In this document: positions 62,760-64,000 of the stretch, piece by piece
Position numbering within the stretch: position 1 is the stretch's first letter
Layout of the letters: every line of letters starts with the position of its first letter
NCBI GenBank assembly: GCA_958295905.1
Contig: OY282382.1
Location: 558,001-622,000 of the forward strand
Origin: an uncultured Vicinamibacterales bacterium
GTDB taxonomy: Bacteria; Acidobacteriota; Vicinamibacteria; Vicinamibacterales; UBA8438
Direction of reading: 5' to 3'
Length of the DNA: 64,000 bases
The notes under the pieces: generated by a model
Databases searched by the model: none
Told to the model about the DNA's origin: nothing
Seen by the model: the letters and a program-made list of their open reading frames with translations, nothing else
Program-made: the position numbers and the translations under genes

Positions 62760-63647
62760 ATGCGACAGACGGGACCGCCGGTGGCCGCCCTCGCGGCCTT
62801 CATCGCGCTGGGCTCGGCGGAGCCGGCGGCGCAGCGGGCGTCGGAGCGGCGGGTGGCCAACCCCGGCGAGACGCAGTTCGAGGTCCAGTTGCTGCGGCCG
62901 TCGGGCGGCCCCGTGGTGCCGATCTTCGAGGGGTGGTACCGGAATCCCGACGGGACCTTCGAGCTGTCGTTCGGCTACTTCAACGTGAACACCGAGGAGA
63001 CGCTGGAGATTCCCCTGGGACCCGAGAACTTCATCGAGCCGCCCGAGCTCGACGGCCGCCAGCCCACCCGGTTCGAGCCCGTCCCCGAGAGCGACCGGCG
63101 CCACTGGGGCGCGTTCACGGTGACCGTGCCGGCCGACTTCGGCGACCGCGACGTGGTGTGGACGCTGCACGCGCGAGGGCAGACCCTCTCGGTGCCGGGG
63201 CGGCTGACCAGCTCCGCCTACGAGCTGGCGGGCTGGGAGTTTCCGGGACGCTCGAGCAGGTCGCCGCTGCTGCGCTGGACGGTGGAGGGACCGGCGGGGC
63301 GCGGACCGCGCGGGATCACCGGCGAGAGGCGGCACGCAAAGGTGGGCGTGCCGCTCGATCTCGACGCGTGGGTGGCCCGCGACGCCGGGGCCGGCGGCGA
63401 CGAGCGTCCCATCAACATCAAGTGGTTCAAGCACCAGGGGCCCGGCGACGCCGCGTTCACCGAGCGGACGGCCAGCGTCGAGTGGGACGCCTGGGCGCAG
63501 GAGGGCGGGGCGAAGGTGGCCACCACGGTGACCTTCTCGGAGCCCGGCGACTACCTGCTGCGGCTGCTCGCGTTCAACGTGATCCGGGAGTTCGAGTTCC
63601 AGTGCTGCTGGACCAACGGGTTCGTGACGGTCACGGCCGCGCCGTGA
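62760..63647 (+). CDS. Secreted protein of unknown function with repeated 3' tail
   Basis: 295 residues, signal peptide VAALAAFIALGSAEPAAQR. The mature part is beta-rich (ETQFEVQLLRPSGGPVVPIF, WGAFTVTVPADFGDRDVVW, VEWDAWAQEGGAKVATTVTF, SEPGDYLLRLLAFNV) and ends REFEFQCCWTNGFVTVTAAP with two adjacent cysteines. Reads like a PKD/Ig-type exported domain seen in Acidobacteriota. The last 22 codons and the stop recur twice downstream. Co-oriented with the next exported gene. Confidence 0.65.
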   Translation: MRQTGPPVAALAAFIALGSAEPAAQRASERRVANPGETQFEVQLLRPSGGPVVPIFEGWYRNPDGTFELSFGYFNVNTEETLEIPLGPENFIEPPELDGRQPTRFEPVPESDRRHWGAFTVTVPADFGDRDVVWTLHARGQTLSVPGRLTSSAYELAGWEFPGRSSRSPLLRWTVEGPAGRGPRGITGERRHAKVGVPLDLDAWVARDAGAGGDERPINIKWFKHQGPGDAAFTERTASVEWDAWAQEGGAKVATTVTFSEPGDYLLRLLAFNVIREFEFQCCWTNGFVTVTAAP

Positions 63648-63778
63648 TCCAGGAGTTCGAGTTCCAGTGCTGCCGGACCAACGGGTTCATGCCGCGCACG
63701 GCCGCGCCGTGACCGTGATCCGGGGAGTTCCAGTGCTGCCGGACCAACGGGTTCATGCCGCGCACGGCCGCGCCGTGA
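63579..63778 (+). repeat. Three copies of the gene's 3' tail (65- and 71-bp periods)
   Basis: GTGATCC starts units at 63579, 63644 and 63715. Each includes GTTCCAGTGCTGC, GGACCAACGGGTTC and GGCCGCGCCGTGA (the stop of the gene). Copies 2 and 3 resemble each other more closely than they do copy 1, so the outer copy was probably re-duplicated. Confidence 0.92.
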
Positions 63779-63825
63779 CCGGCGATCGGGACCGGCTGAG
63801 AGACCGGCCGGGGGAGAGGAAGAAC

Positions 63826-64000
63826 ATGGCCAAGGCGGACAGGTTCGTTGGCGGGTGTCGGAGCCGGGCAGCGGGAGACGAAAGCCAGGCCGGGAGGTTC
63901 TGCCCTGGACTGCCGCTGGCCGTCGCGGGACTCGCCGCGGCGCTGCTGACGGCGGGCGCGGGCGGGGCCCTGGCTCAGAGCGGCGCCGCTGAAGCGCCCG
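63826..64000 (+). CDS. Exported protein, 3'-truncated by window edge
   Basis: Starts at ATG 63826 after GAGAGGAAGAAC. Only 58 residues are in view: a basic N-terminus and a signal peptide core (GLPLAVAGLAAALLTAGAGG, ending ALAQS). No domain can be named. Probably follows the preceding secreted gene in one transcript. Confidence 0.6.
   Translation, partial: MAKADRFVGGCRSRAAGDESQAGRFCPGLPLAVAGLAAALLTAGAGGALAQSGAAEAP

Noticed and set aside
62434-62988. Possible gene before the secreted-protein gene
   Set aside because: Runs into the next gene in another frame, lacks a start site, and its first part is a direct-repeat region.

Overview
The window is high-GC DNA from what is most likely an Acidobacteriota-like bacterium (inference). 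The evidence is four secreted PQQ-type beta-propeller dehydrogenases with a diheme cytochrome c, several exported families of unknown function, outer-membrane barrels, and many toxin-antitoxin and IS remnants. No rRNA, tRNA or ribosomal-protein gene was seen, so the placement rests on gene style only.

Layout. 1-7549: a decaying type I restriction-modification locus (one hsdM cut by the window edge, a second hsdM with an internal deletion, a frameshifted hsdS, an intact hsdR) carrying a DUF433/DUF5615 toxin-antitoxin pair whose toxin is broken. 8071-11135: a secreted alpha/beta hydrolase, a small DUF1640-like protein and an orphan succinate-dehydrogenase-type membrane anchor. 11148-15468: an accessory island. 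It holds a DruA-like (DUF4338) fragment and an ISKra4-like fragment, then a tightly overlapping minus-strand operon: 105-aa unknown, XRE regulator, ImmA/IrrE metallopeptidase fused to a chagasin-like (I42) cysteine-protease inhibitor, papain-like cysteine peptidase, 97-aa unknown, and a DUF1863 TIR-like protein. A phosphopantetheinyl transferase lies just upstream. This operon is the best candidate for an undescribed system. I infer a stress- or phage-responsive module in which ImmA clears the XRE repressor while its fused inhibitor domain restrains the papain-like enzyme.

15865-30600: respiratory and secreted genes (cytochrome c, PQQ dehydrogenase and cupin, closed by a strong terminator; membrane proteins including DUF2339; a second PQQ dehydrogenase; an SLBB protein; exonuclease III) and a decayed RND efflux gene. 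30693-35875: a mobile-element zone with a frameshifted IS1182-like element, an intact ISL3 element, a deleted second ISL3 copy, an unusually AT-rich small membrane-protein gene and a second antitoxin/broken-toxin pair. 35881-64000: chromosome-like genes: M23 and M20 peptidases, radical SAM plus isoprenyl transferase, two closely related PQQ propellers, a DUF305-LVIVD fusion, RNase D, a kelch protein, an NRAMP-like transporter lacking the canonical DPGN motif, a methyltransferase, a Vgb-like propeller, DUF4159, DUF1801, DUF5671 and two barrels.

Two patterns cross the window. First, several genes have their 3' ends, stop codon included, duplicated downstream with a period of about 65-73 bp; the extreme case is a six-unit array behind the M23 peptidase gene. 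Second, dispersed intergenic repeats share blocks such as GGCGCAGACTCCTAG and CAGCCCGTGGTGAA. Frameshifts are concentrated in defence, toxin, efflux and transposase genes while housekeeping frames are open, which argues for real decay, though assembly indels cannot be excluded from sequence alone.
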